From an uncultured Paracoccaceae bacterium (GTDB lineage Bacteria > Pseudomonadota > Alphaproteobacteria > Rhodobacterales > Rhodobacteraceae): a stretch of 64,000 nt of DNA. The translations under genes and the position numbers were made by a program. The stretch is taken from contig CANKYO010000001.1 in assembly GCA_947488175.1 (NCBI GenBank), positions 62,001-126,000 of the forward strand, in the 5' to 3' direction. How positions within the stretch are numbered: the first letter of the stretch is position 1; the number at the start of each line of letters is the position of its first letter. Shown here piece after piece: positions 39,941-51,310 of this stretch. The notes beneath the pieces are model-generated. The model worked only from the letters and a program-made list of their open reading frames with translations, was not told the origin of the DNA and made no database searches.

Positions 39941-41058
39941 CCGACCTGTCGATGAACGATCTGATGAAGGCAAAGGTCATCGGCCGGACCGAGATCGAAG
40001 ACCTGGTGGTTGTCCCACTGTTCGCCATCATCGTCGCCCTTTTGCTTGGCGCTGTGGCCATGCTCGCGACGAACGTTGATCTGGGCACGATTGGTCTATC
40101 CTACCTGGCCCTGCTGAAAGGGTCGGTTGGCTCGCTGAATGCCATATCGGAAACGTTGACGGCAGCTGCGCCGCTGGTGCTGGCCGGGCTGGGCCTCGCG
40201 CTGGGGTTTCGGGCCGGGTTGTTCAACATCGGGGCCGAGGGGCAGATCGTGACGGGTGGTATCGCGGCGGTCATCACGGGCTTCAGCTTTGCGGGACTAC
40301 CGACCCTCATCCTGCTTCCCATGTCATTATTGGCCGGGGCACTGGCAGGGGCGCTTTATGCGTCGATTGCCGGCTTCCTCAAAGCCACGACTGGCGCGCA
40401 TGAGGTGATCTCGACCATTATGCTGAACCTGATCTCCTACCGGCTGCTTGACTACTTGCTCCGCATGCCCGCGATCCAGAAGGAAGGGCGCGCCGACCCG
40501 ATCTCGAAATCGGTGCCCGAGGCCGCCGAACTGCCCCGATTGCTCAGCTTTCTCGATCCGAATTTGCGGGTTCACGCGGGCATCTTTCTGGTGCTGATCG
40601 CAGTGGCCATTGTCTATTGGCTGCTTTTTAGGTCCAAGCTGGGTTTCGAATTCCGCGCCAGTGGCGAGAACGCCGAAGCGGCCCGGTTTGCAGGCATCCA
40701 TTCTAGTGTGATCATCGTGGCCGCTATGGCAACCGCCGGGGCCTTGGCCGGGTTGGCCGGAGCCAATCAGGTGCTCGGCGTTCTTGGCCGGGCCACGCCG
40801 GGATTTTCCGCGGGTCTTGGGTTTGATGCTATCGCGGTTGCGCTGCTGGGCCGATCACACCCGGTCGGCGTTCTGTTCGCCGGGCTGCTTTTCGGCGCGT
40901 TGGAGGCAGGCGGACGCCAGATGCAGGTCGATGCAGGTGTCTCCATCGACCTGATCGGGATTATCCAGGCGCTGATCATCGTCTTCATCGCAGCGCCGTT
41001 GCTGGTGCGGGCGATCTTCCCCTGGGGCTTTCGCCGCGACAGGGAGGGCGGATCATGA
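39937..41058 (+). CDS. Nucleoside-type ABC transporter permease 1
   Basis: A 373-residue inner-membrane permease of the BPD_transp_2 type (as in RbsC/YufP), with about nine helices. It shows ALPLVLAGLGLALGFRAGLFNIGAEGQIVTGGIAAV-like sequence near 75-110 and KATTGAHEVISTIMLNLISYRLLDYLL, a coupling-region motif of nucleoside permeases, and GLGFDAIAVALLGRSHPVGVLFAGLLFGALEAGG near the C-terminus. Starts as ATGA on the ATPase stop and ends with ATGA on the next permease, so translation is coupled through the set. Confidence 0.9.
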   Translation: MTDLSMNDLMKAKVIGRTEIEDLVVVPLFAIIVALLLGAVAMLATNVDLGTIGLSYLALLKGSVGSLNAISETLTAAAPLVLAGLGLALGFRAGLFNIGAEGQIVTGGIAAVITGFSFAGLPTLILLPMSLLAGALAGALYASIAGFLKATTGAHEVISTIMLNLISYRLLDYLLRMPAIQKEGRADPISKSVPEAAELPRLLSFLDPNLRVHAGIFLVLIAVAIVYWLLFRSKLGFEFRASGENAEAARFAGIHSSVIIVAAMATAGALAGLAGANQVLGVLGRATPGFSAGLGFDAIAVALLGRSHPVGVLFAGLLFGALEAGGRQMQVDAGVSIDLIGIIQALIIVFIAAPLLVRAIFPWGFRRDREGGS

Positions 41059-42320
41059 CCGTGATTAACGGCCCAACCGCAGGCACAAAGATTGACACCG
41101 GCAAACAGCGCCAGGCAAGGATTACAGGCTTTATTCTGCTGGGCATCGCAATCCTGATTACACTCTTTTTTGCCCCTGACGCAGCCGGCAATGCGACGTT
41201 CCGGCTGTCCCGGCCAACAGACGCAATCCCGGTGCCAAACCTTGTCGTGCCGGGCGGTCCCTTTATCTATGTTGCCGCAACGATCCTTGCCTTTCTGGGT
41301 GTCCGGCAATTCCTGCATGGCGGCACAAAATGGACGTCCCTGTCACTTGGTATCGGTCTGGCCATCGCTGTCGCAGCGTTTCTCGTCTGGGCCACTGCGG
41401 GCAAGGCGTTTTCGCTGACCGGCATGTTGCAGGCGACGATGGTGCGCGCCGTCCCAATCGCCCTTGGTGGGCTGGCGGGCGTCCTGTCTGAACGAGTGGC
41501 AGTGGTCAATATCGCCATCGAAGGCATGCTGCTTGCCGGCGCGTTCACCGGGGCGCTCGTTGGGTCACTGATCGGCGGTTTCGGCGGGCTGGCAGCCGCC
41601 ATCGCTGTTGGCGGTGTCTTCGGTTTCATCCTTGCAGCATTGGTTGTCACCTATCGGATGGACCAGATCATCGCCGGAGTCGTGATCAACCTCTTCGTCC
41701 TTGGCTTCACATCCTATGTTAGCTCACAGGTGTTTGCAGAATACCGGTCGCTCAACAATGCCCCGGTCTTCCGATCCGTCAAAATTCCCATTTTGGGCGA
41801 TATTCCGGTGATCGGGCCGATGTTTTTCAATCAGAACATCTTTGTCTACGGGGCGTTGATCATGGTGGCGGTGGCCACCTACTATCTCTTCCATACCAGG
41901 CTTGGCCTGCGCGCCCGGGCGGTTGGGGAACACCCGCGTGCGGCGGATACGTTAGGGATCAACGTCTACCGGACCCGCTATATCAACGTGACACTTGCCG
42001 GGATGGTCGCGGGCTTTGGCGGGGCCTGGTTCACGCTGGGCTCTGTGGGCCGGTTTGACGAAGGCATGACCGGCGGGCGCGGCTTTATCGGGCTTGCCGC
42101 GATGATCTTTGGCCGCTGGCATCCCGTCGGTGCGCTGGCTGCCGCGCTTGTGTTCGGCTTCGCTGACTCGCTGCAGCAGAAACTGGCGCTGTTGCAGACA
42201 CCGATCCCGTCTGAGTTCCTCGCCATGGCACCCTATATCGCGACGATCATCGTTGTCGCCGGGCTTGTGGGGCGGGCACGCGCACCTGCGGCTGATGGGA
42301 AACCTTACGTCAAGGAATAG
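41055..42320 (+). CDS. Nucleoside-type ABC transporter permease 2
   Basis: A 421-residue permease, partner of the preceding one. An N-terminal cytoplasmic stretch of about 20 residues precedes a first helix (ITGFILLGIAILITLFFAP). The family core includes LGGLAGVLSERVAVVNIAIEGMLLAGAFTGALVG and MDQIIAGVVINLFVLGFTSYVSSQVFA, then GMTGGRGFIGLAAMIFGRWHPVGALAAALVFGFADSLQ near the end. It closes the transporter operon. Two hairpins follow at 42361-42417. Confidence 0.9.
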   Translation: MTVINGPTAGTKIDTGKQRQARITGFILLGIAILITLFFAPDAAGNATFRLSRPTDAIPVPNLVVPGGPFIYVAATILAFLGVRQFLHGGTKWTSLSLGIGLAIAVAAFLVWATAGKAFSLTGMLQATMVRAVPIALGGLAGVLSERVAVVNIAIEGMLLAGAFTGALVGSLIGGFGGLAAAIAVGGVFGFILAALVVTYRMDQIIAGVVINLFVLGFTSYVSSQVFAEYRSLNNAPVFRSVKIPILGDIPVIGPMFFNQNIFVYGALIMVAVATYYLFHTRLGLRARAVGEHPRAADTLGINVYRTRYINVTLAGMVAGFGGAWFTLGSVGRFDEGMTGGRGFIGLAAMIFGRWHPVGALAAALVFGFADSLQQKLALLQTPIPSEFLAMAPYIATIIVVAGLVGRARAPAADGKPYVKE

Positions 42321-42360
42321 AGCAACCGCGCCGCGCCTTATGTCCCCTGTTGCCAAACCG

Positions 42361-42417
42361 CGCAGCGCTGAAGTGCTGCGACAACCTCATCGTCCACTCC
42401 TCAGTAGCCACGATGAG
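42361..42417 (+). terminator. Two hairpins after the nucleoside transporter operon
   Basis: CGCAGC (42361-42366) pairs with GCTGCG (42375-42380), and CTCATCGT (42386-42393) pairs with ACGATGAG (42410-42417). They lie 40-97 bases after the last permease stop. No T run follows, so termination is possible but not certain. Confidence 0.45.
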
Positions 42418-42514
42418 CAACAAACCATCTCTTAGCAAATAACCCTATTTGGACCCATAAGCGCTGATGTCAGACATATCCAACCTCATTTTCGGCTTTT
42501 GTCTTGAAGGCCAA

Positions 42515-42955
42515 CTATTTGGAGTGTTCGGGCCCGGCATTCTCAGAAACACTTTCGAACATGCCGATAACGTCAGCCTGAGGAATCCGCTCAAGGATAC
42601 CTGCAGAAATCTCGGCTTGTGTCCAAATCAAGGACTTCGCTGGGTCATGGAGCATCGCCCAGTCTCCAAACATGCGGCTGTTTACCGTCCTGCTGACAAG
42701 TTTATTGATCCCGGCATGTCTGTCGTCTCGGCAGATACGACTATAGGCAGCGTCTACCTTTTCGTTGGGGCCCTCGAGTAGTTGAAGATAGATATCGTGG
42801 CGGCAGACAAGTGCGCCTGTTATGCCGTCACGCGCGTTGCATCTGCGCGCATCGATCAAGATTCCGCTAAGTATTGCGCTATCATAGCCAAAGGGTTGCG
42901 ATGCGTAGATGAGTTGGGTGAGATCCGTAATAGTCCTCGCTCCTGCTGGGGACAT
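42515..42955 (-). CDS. BLUF-domain blue-light sensor protein
   Basis: A 146-residue short BLUF protein, binding FAD noncovalently and sensing blue light through a hydrogen-bond switch. All key residues are present: Tyr17 in LIYAS, Asn40 in CNARDGITGAL, Gln58 in YLQLLEG, and Trp99 and Met101 in FGDWAM. The Tyr-to-Gln distance is one residue shorter than in Synechocystis PixD. No output domain is attached; the 35-40 residue C-terminal tail is probably helical and may contact a partner. It is an orphan: no EAL, GGDEF or PpsR-like gene is next to it. The ATG at 42955 has a weak ribosome site. The 234 bases upstream to the next gene hold nothing I recognise. Confidence 0.88.
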   Translation of the reverse strand: MSPAGARTITDLTQLIYASQPFGYDSAILSGILIDARRCNARDGITGALVCRHDIYLQLLEGPNEKVDAAYSRICRDDRHAGINKLVSRTVNSRMFGDWAMLHDPAKSLIWTQAEISAGILERIPQADVIGMFESVSENAGPEHSK

Positions 42956-43189
42956 CCGATCTTAAGCAAGATCAAAAGCCAGTTGCGTCGTTGCTGGATC
43001 CGGTGAGTGTAGCCTGTTGTCAGACGGGAGTCCGTTTCAATTTGGCTGGCGGCCATTCTTGCCGAGTCCCTTTGCGTACGTAGCGAACGGCGGCAAGCCG
43101 ACCTAGGATGCGACGCAGCATCGCTTTGGATGAGCCAAGCTTCATCAGCGTAAACGGCCCATTTCCCGGAACGGTCGTCAATCGCTACG

Positions 43190-43807
43190 TTACTCTTGGT
43201 GCCCGACCGGCCCAAAATACTGCGGGGCTTCGGCACGCTCAAACATCCCGTAATCCCTGGACACGCGGCTCGACAATGCACTTATGACCGTGTCGTCACC
43301 ATCCGCCTTTTCGACCATGGATCGCCCCTCACCCTCGCTGGAAACGCTGGCGACCATCAGATAGGAATTCGCCTCGGTCACGCTTTCAAACACTTCAATG
43401 CTTTCGATGTCCGGTATCTCATTGGTTCGGGTAATCGTGAGAAAGCGGTCAGGTGTTGTACCCGCGTCATTATACGCGCCATCTTTGGTCCAGTTCTTCT
43501 GCGGTTCACCTTGGGCGACATGCTGCAGAACATGCGCGATGCGAATACGGTAGTCTGCGAAATGTTTGAACCGTCCGGCAGATTGGGATTTGTGGTGTTG
43601 GCGGTCGGTTCTCCACCGCGCGATTGATGCTTCATCGCGCCAAAGTGAATGAGACAGAATGACATTCGGGCGAGCCAAAGATTTAAACCTCTCGATAAAC
43701 ATCAAACCGTCATGTTCCATGAGAATGGGGCGTAGCATCGCAGCGTGCCGAAAGTAGTCATCCTCGTGACCAGCACGCGGCGTCATCTCGAAAAGTAGTG
43801 CCTGCAT
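43190..43807 (-). CDS. ABM-fold (antibiotic biosynthesis monooxygenase-like) protein
   Basis: A 205-residue protein. The N-terminal half has the dimeric alpha-beta barrel pattern: MQALLFEMTPRAGHEDDYFRHAAMLRPILMEHDGLMFIERFKSL then ILSHSLWRDEASIARWRTDRQHH. The second half may be a repeat of the same fold (FLTITRTNEIPDIESIEVFESVTEANSYLMVASV). Members include cofactor-free monooxygenases and heme-degrading enzymes, but many have no known function and no catalytic residue stands out. It lies 82 bases downstream of an AraC-type regulator gene in the same direction, which may control it. Confidence 0.75.
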   Translation of the reverse strand: MQALLFEMTPRAGHEDDYFRHAAMLRPILMEHDGLMFIERFKSLARPNVILSHSLWRDEASIARWRTDRQHHKSQSAGRFKHFADYRIRIAHVLQHVAQGEPQKNWTKDGAYNDAGTTPDRFLTITRTNEIPDIESIEVFESVTEANSYLMVASVSSEGEGRSMVEKADGDDTVISALSSRVSRDYGMFERAEAPQYFGPVGHQE

Positions 43808-43889
43808 CTCGGGCCTGTCACATCGTTGTTCTCACAAGTCGATAGACTATCAGTCTTAAGCGGCTTGTCTGGAACAAAAGTGATGCCGG

Positions 43890-44570
43890 TCAGGGCTGCC
43901 AGGCTTTTCGGTAGACACCCGGGCTTGTCCCGAAATTCCTCTTGAAAACCCGGCCCAAGTGGCTTTGATCGGCAAATCCGCATTCATGGGCTACGGCAGC
44001 TGGTGTCAAGCACCTGCGCAGTAGCGAGCGGGCTTGGGTCGCGCGCGTGGCCAAGCGATATGCGTGCGGCGTTATCCCGATCTCTCGTGCAAATCGACGA
44101 ATGAACCCCTCGCGGCTCAGGGATGAAAAACGAACGAGCTTTGCGACGGGGATATCACCGTCGCTGATGGCTTCGATCAGGTCATCTGACAAGGAACTCT
44201 GCAAATGCAGTTTCAGCTCGGACACCTTGTTCGAACTGATCTTATGAAGAACGTCCTCTATGGAAACACCATCATCATTGTTGTATCGGTCGGACACTGA
44301 TCCGGTCAGGACCGATGATTGATGCTCAATCAAAGCGCAAGCAGGATCGAGAAAGATGTCGCGGCTTTTGGTCAGTGTACCGTTTTGCCCATGCGAGCGA
44401 TGTGGGCTGGCAGCTGGGATGATGACAAACTGACCCGCTGGAACATGAATACACTGCTGTCCAATCTGGAAAACGCGGTGGCCGACCTGAACGACTGATA
44501 TCTGTATTTCGTCATGAAAATGTACCGATAAAGATGGGCTGCCGCTCCCAAGCCATTCGGATGTTTCCAA
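43890..44570 (-). CDS. AraC family transcription regulator
   Basis: A 226-residue regulator: an N-terminal cupin-like sensor domain with VHFHDEIQISVVQVGHRVF and VPAGQFVIIPAASPHRS, and a C-terminal double helix-turn-helix with SLSREGFIRRFAREIGITPHAYRLATRATQARSLL and AAVAHECGFADQSHLGRVFKRNFGTSPGVYR, matching the AraC signature. It probably controls the adjacent ABM-fold gene. The ligand is unknown. The HxH residues of the cupin suggest a metal site or small aromatic ligand, which is inference. A perfect 15-base palindrome lies 130 bases upstream. Confidence 0.9.
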   Translation of the reverse strand: METSEWLGSGSPSLSVHFHDEIQISVVQVGHRVFQIGQQCIHVPAGQFVIIPAASPHRSHGQNGTLTKSRDIFLDPACALIEHQSSVLTGSVSDRYNNDDGVSIEDVLHKISSNKVSELKLHLQSSLSDDLIEAISDGDIPVAKLVRFSSLSREGFIRRFAREIGITPHAYRLATRATQARSLLRRCLTPAAVAHECGFADQSHLGRVFKRNFGTSPGVYRKAWQP

Positions 44571-45210
44571 ACCTAGCTTGTGATTGATGCGCCTATGTCC
44601 GGAGGGAAAAGTGATGGAGGAACTGCGGTCAAATGGCGCTTGGGCAATCCATAATTCTCCGGGCCGACCACAGAAAATTGGTCCAGCAGGAAACTAAAGG
44701 CTTCCTTAAAGGAAGGACGGCGCAGGCTGCAGTCAATTAGTTACGAACAAACGCCAACTGCGTCGTACCCGCCAAAATCGCAAGTGGACTAGCGAGGAGG
44801 CGCGCGAGTTCATCAGTATCGGCGCAGGGTACAAAGAGAGGCCAGCGAACCGAAAATACGTTTCGTCGAGATCGCAGATGGGGATGTTTCGTTGGTTCAT
44901 CTTGGGGCCATAGTGTTGCTGTCTACAATGCGAAGGTAATAAAGGCGGGAGGGGCGGACACCTCGGCTATCGCTGCGCCTCGCGCCTTTGCGGTACAACA
45001 CCGGACAATAACATTCAGTGCGCATGGCGATGAAGTTCCCAGCGCAAATTTGTCATGGGCCCTAGACACGTCGCGCGGATATCCGCTTCGTTTGCAAACG
45101 TAAGAATCCACGGATGTCAAGACCGACTTCCCGTTTCAACAGCCTAACTCAACCGCGTGCTGGTAAGATGGGGGGTCGTTCGAACAGGAGTAAATTTTCA
45201 TTACCAACGC
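44571..45210. other. Gene-poor gap upstream of the AraC gene and downstream of the defence operon
   Basis: A perfect palindrome CTTCCTTAAAGGAAG lies at 44701-44715 and could be an operator. On plus, an open frame of about 60 codons without a start codon runs from about 44731 to the stop near 44912, is strongly basic (RQLRRTRQNRKWTSEEAREF) and could be the tail of a lost gene. A minus frame at 44923-45120 has no ribosome site or family look. Nothing else was recognised. Confidence 0.4.
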
Positions 45211-48510
<3,300 letters not shown>

Positions 48511-48520
48511 AATCAGTCCC

Positions 48521-51304
48521 TCAGAAATCCATACGTGTTTGGCCGGTGCCACGAATATCGACAATCGCGGCGGCCTCTCGGGTTAGGTCCGACCAGTCGG
48601 CAATCAGCGCGTTGTAGGCGGTGGCCTCTTTCGCATCCTGCCGCTTGTTGGCGCAGATGTCGTAGAGGCAGTAGGCGAGGTCTTTGACCGCCTCGGCCTT
48701 GTCGTCGATCTTTCGGAGCAGCAGCGCGGTGTTGTACGAGATGCCGTCCTTCTCATGCGCACGCACAAGGTACTGGAGGCATTCCCAGACCGTCAGATGG
48801 GTGTCCGTCTGCGGCTCCCACTCGGGGTCGAGCTCGCTTCGTTTCAGGATGCGCACCTTGCCTGCCTGGCTTTCGACGATCCCGGCATGCTTGACGCTTT
48901 CGACGGCGATGCCGCGGGCGCGGGCCAGGTTGTCGGCCACACCATAATCGCCCTTGCCCATCCCGTTCTGTTCGAACCAGCTGATGGCAAAGCGCGTATC
49001 GGGGTCGAACTCGCCCTGAATGCCCCCAAGATACTCGTCGAGCTCGGCATTGATGAGTTGAAGCGCAGCCTTGACGCTCATCGGGCTGTCGTCGGACTCC
49101 AGTACCCCTTGATAGCGAGAGAAGACGCCCATACCCGGGCCAATGGCAGATTGGGGCATGTCAGCGGGCGAGACGTTCGCAGCCTGCAGCTCGGAAATGG
49201 CCGGTGGCAGTTCACGTTTTAGGGCACGGATAAATTCGGCACGGGTGATAATTTCGGCCGTAGCCTCCTTTTTGCGGCAGACGAGGACAACCGAGTTGGC
49301 AAGCGCGTTACTTCCAGACGCAATCATTCGATTGCTCATCTCGGTGCGCATAGGCCATGTGCCGACAACCGCGTAACCAGCTTCAACCACGGCTTGAAGA
49401 AAAGTAGCCCAACCGGTCGAGCTGATACCCTCTTGCTCAATCTCGCTCTGTTTAAATGCATAGTAGATAGCTGTCGGGTATTCGGTCGAAGAATGTTTCG
49501 CCATATTCGAAATAGCGACACGCATACCATCTAGGAAAAAGGTTTCTGCTGCTTTTTTCCCACCATGAGCATAAGGAGAGGCAACTAGTTCTTCTGATTT
49601 CGGAGTGGCAAGCAGACCAAAAAGTTCTGGAAACATCGGACGAATTGCTGGCTTCATCCACGCAAAAAAGAAATCGGATAGTCCAGCGTAACCAATGTTG
49701 TCGTAGTAGGGCGGATCAGTGGAAATCACGCAGCCGCTTGGCAGCGCTACCGTTTGAGCATCGTGGTTCGTCAAGAAGCCGTCTGAAGCAGGAACAAACC
49801 TCTCAATTGTCTTAATAATGCTGTTCAGGCTAACCCGAAAATCACCAGCTGCATTTCCAAAAACGTTGTTCTCGCCGAAATCCCAAACCATCGGGATCGC
49901 CTGTCGCCCGAAAAGGTTCCGGACTTGCGTCTTTGATGATTCCCACCTGCAGAGAGCATTTTGGATATCCGAAAGGCGACTTACTCCGAAGCCTAAATAC
50001 ACACCAACTGCCTCGGCATATGCGAGCGCACCAGTTCCTCCGTCACGAACAGGAACTTCGCTGGCCGACATACCCATAGAAGACGCATCAGATTCGATTT
50101 GTGCTCGGGCTTCATGAACGAGAGCGCTGTAAGTATTAAGCGCAACGAGCTGCCTCTCTGTGAACAATTGGCCAAAACTCGTAAGTCCATACTCGACTAC
50201 GTTTGTTCTGCCGGGCCAGTGTACAATACTCGCCTCAGGACGAGTTTCAGCCTCGGCGGATTTCGCGACACGTTCGTATTCCTCATTAGGCGGCATGAAA
50301 ATCCGTCCCTTGGGCCCATCCACGACGACTGCCATAAGGCGCTGACCCATTTCGCCTTCCTTCGCTTTTGCCCTAATATGGCTAAAGGGAATCGCTGCAG
50401 TGGAGACGATGCAGCGCGCGCCGGCCCGGCTCACAGTGCCGTCGGCCCCATTCTTTGCGTCGCCGCTGGCTTTCGACCGGATTTTGAACTCGTACTCACG
50501 TCCGTTGACTACTGGCTCGACCCAAACCTCTTTTCCCTTTTTTGTAGACAAGTCAAAACTACGCACCAGTGGCACCTGCACATCCGAAAACGCTGGGTCC
50601 GGGCTCGGCACCGTTCGAGCCCAGATCCAAGCGATCACGGTCGCCTTGCCGCTACCATACTCGCTCGGGAGGTCCACTTGCGGGTAGAGATGCCCTATGC
50701 GCTCGAACGCCTTTTCTCGGATCCATTCGCCATAGAATTTTACATCTTCCGCCAGTCCTTCGGCGTTGCGGTAGTGGTTGCGGTCCTTCACCCCCGGATG
50801 GATCGGTTCCATGTCCTTGAACTTCGGCGGGATCTCGATCATCGCCTTGCCGATCATCACAGCGACCGGGTTCAGGTCCGACCCATAGGCAGGCAGGCCC
50901 AGCCGCTGCGCCTCCAGTGGGATCGACCCGCCTCCCGAGAACGGGTCATAGACTGGTGGCAGCTCGCCCCCGCAGGACCGCCGGATCTCGGCCCGCGCAC
51001 GCTCCAGCACCTCTTCGTTGGTCGAGTTCTCCCACTTCACCAGATCTTCGATGATCGCGAACAGCCGCTTGCGCTCGGCGTCCTGCGCCTCGGGCGTCGG
51101 AAACTCTTCCGGCAGGCTCGAGGGATCGTCCACCAGCTGCGCAAACAGCACCGCCCTACACGCCGCCAACGGCCGCCGCGCCCACCACAGATGCAGCGTG
51201 GACGGGTGGCCATGCCGGATCGACTTCTCCCGCGCCGACGCCGCATTGATCGCCTCCAGCGGAATGGCGACCTCGATGAGTTTCTTTTTATATGTTTGGG
51301 TCAT
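48521..51304 (-). CDS. DUF1156 DNA methyltransferase
   Basis: A 927-residue adenine- or N4-cytosine-type DNA methylase. The N-terminal DUF1156 part has SIRHGHPSTLHLWWARRPLAACRAVLF, then the cofactor motif DPFSGGGSIPLEA (from residue 120) and DLNP, and the catalytic motif DPPYYDN at 530-536. The order FxGxG before DPPY is that of gamma/beta-like amino methylases. The stretch about 370-700 that may include the target-recognition part (DNA about 49200-50200) looks visibly more AT-rich than the rest. It lies 6 bases after the coiled-coil protein gene and 10 bases before the ATPase gene. It may protect host DNA in a restriction-like system. Confidence 0.93.
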   Translation of the reverse strand: MTQTYKKKLIEVAIPLEAINAASAREKSIRHGHPSTLHLWWARRPLAACRAVLFAQLVDDPSSLPEEFPTPEAQDAERKRLFAIIEDLVKWENSTNEEVLERARAEIRRSCGGELPPVYDPFSGGGSIPLEAQRLGLPAYGSDLNPVAVMIGKAMIEIPPKFKDMEPIHPGVKDRNHYRNAEGLAEDVKFYGEWIREKAFERIGHLYPQVDLPSEYGSGKATVIAWIWARTVPSPDPAFSDVQVPLVRSFDLSTKKGKEVWVEPVVNGREYEFKIRSKASGDAKNGADGTVSRAGARCIVSTAAIPFSHIRAKAKEGEMGQRLMAVVVDGPKGRIFMPPNEEYERVAKSAEAETRPEASIVHWPGRTNVVEYGLTSFGQLFTERQLVALNTYSALVHEARAQIESDASSMGMSASEVPVRDGGTGALAYAEAVGVYLGFGVSRLSDIQNALCRWESSKTQVRNLFGRQAIPMVWDFGENNVFGNAAGDFRVSLNSIIKTIERFVPASDGFLTNHDAQTVALPSGCVISTDPPYYDNIGYAGLSDFFFAWMKPAIRPMFPELFGLLATPKSEELVASPYAHGGKKAAETFFLDGMRVAISNMAKHSSTEYPTAIYYAFKQSEIEQEGISSTGWATFLQAVVEAGYAVVGTWPMRTEMSNRMIASGSNALANSVVLVCRKKEATAEIITRAEFIRALKRELPPAISELQAANVSPADMPQSAIGPGMGVFSRYQGVLESDDSPMSVKAALQLINAELDEYLGGIQGEFDPDTRFAISWFEQNGMGKGDYGVADNLARARGIAVESVKHAGIVESQAGKVRILKRSELDPEWEPQTDTHLTVWECLQYLVRAHEKDGISYNTALLLRKIDDKAEAVKDLAYCLYDICANKRQDAKEATAYNALIADWSDLTREAAAIVDIRGTGQTRMDF

Positions 51305-51310
51305 GGCAAT

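Noticed and set aside
42467..42781. Plus-strand frame opposite the BLUF gene
   Set aside because: It is antisense to a frame with all BLUF flavin-site residues and has no family features.
31639..43190. Similarity between ACGGCCCATT-type sequence near 31641 and near 43150 as a dispersed repeat
   Set aside because: The shared stretch is short and imperfect; without a genome-wide search it cannot be called a repeat.
42856..43281. Minus-strand frame upstream of the BLUF gene
   Set aside because: It overlaps two better-supported genes on the same strand in other frames and has a random-looking composition.
44923..45120. 65-codon minus frame before the AraC gene
   Set aside because: No ribosome site, no recognisable motif, and odd Cys-rich composition.
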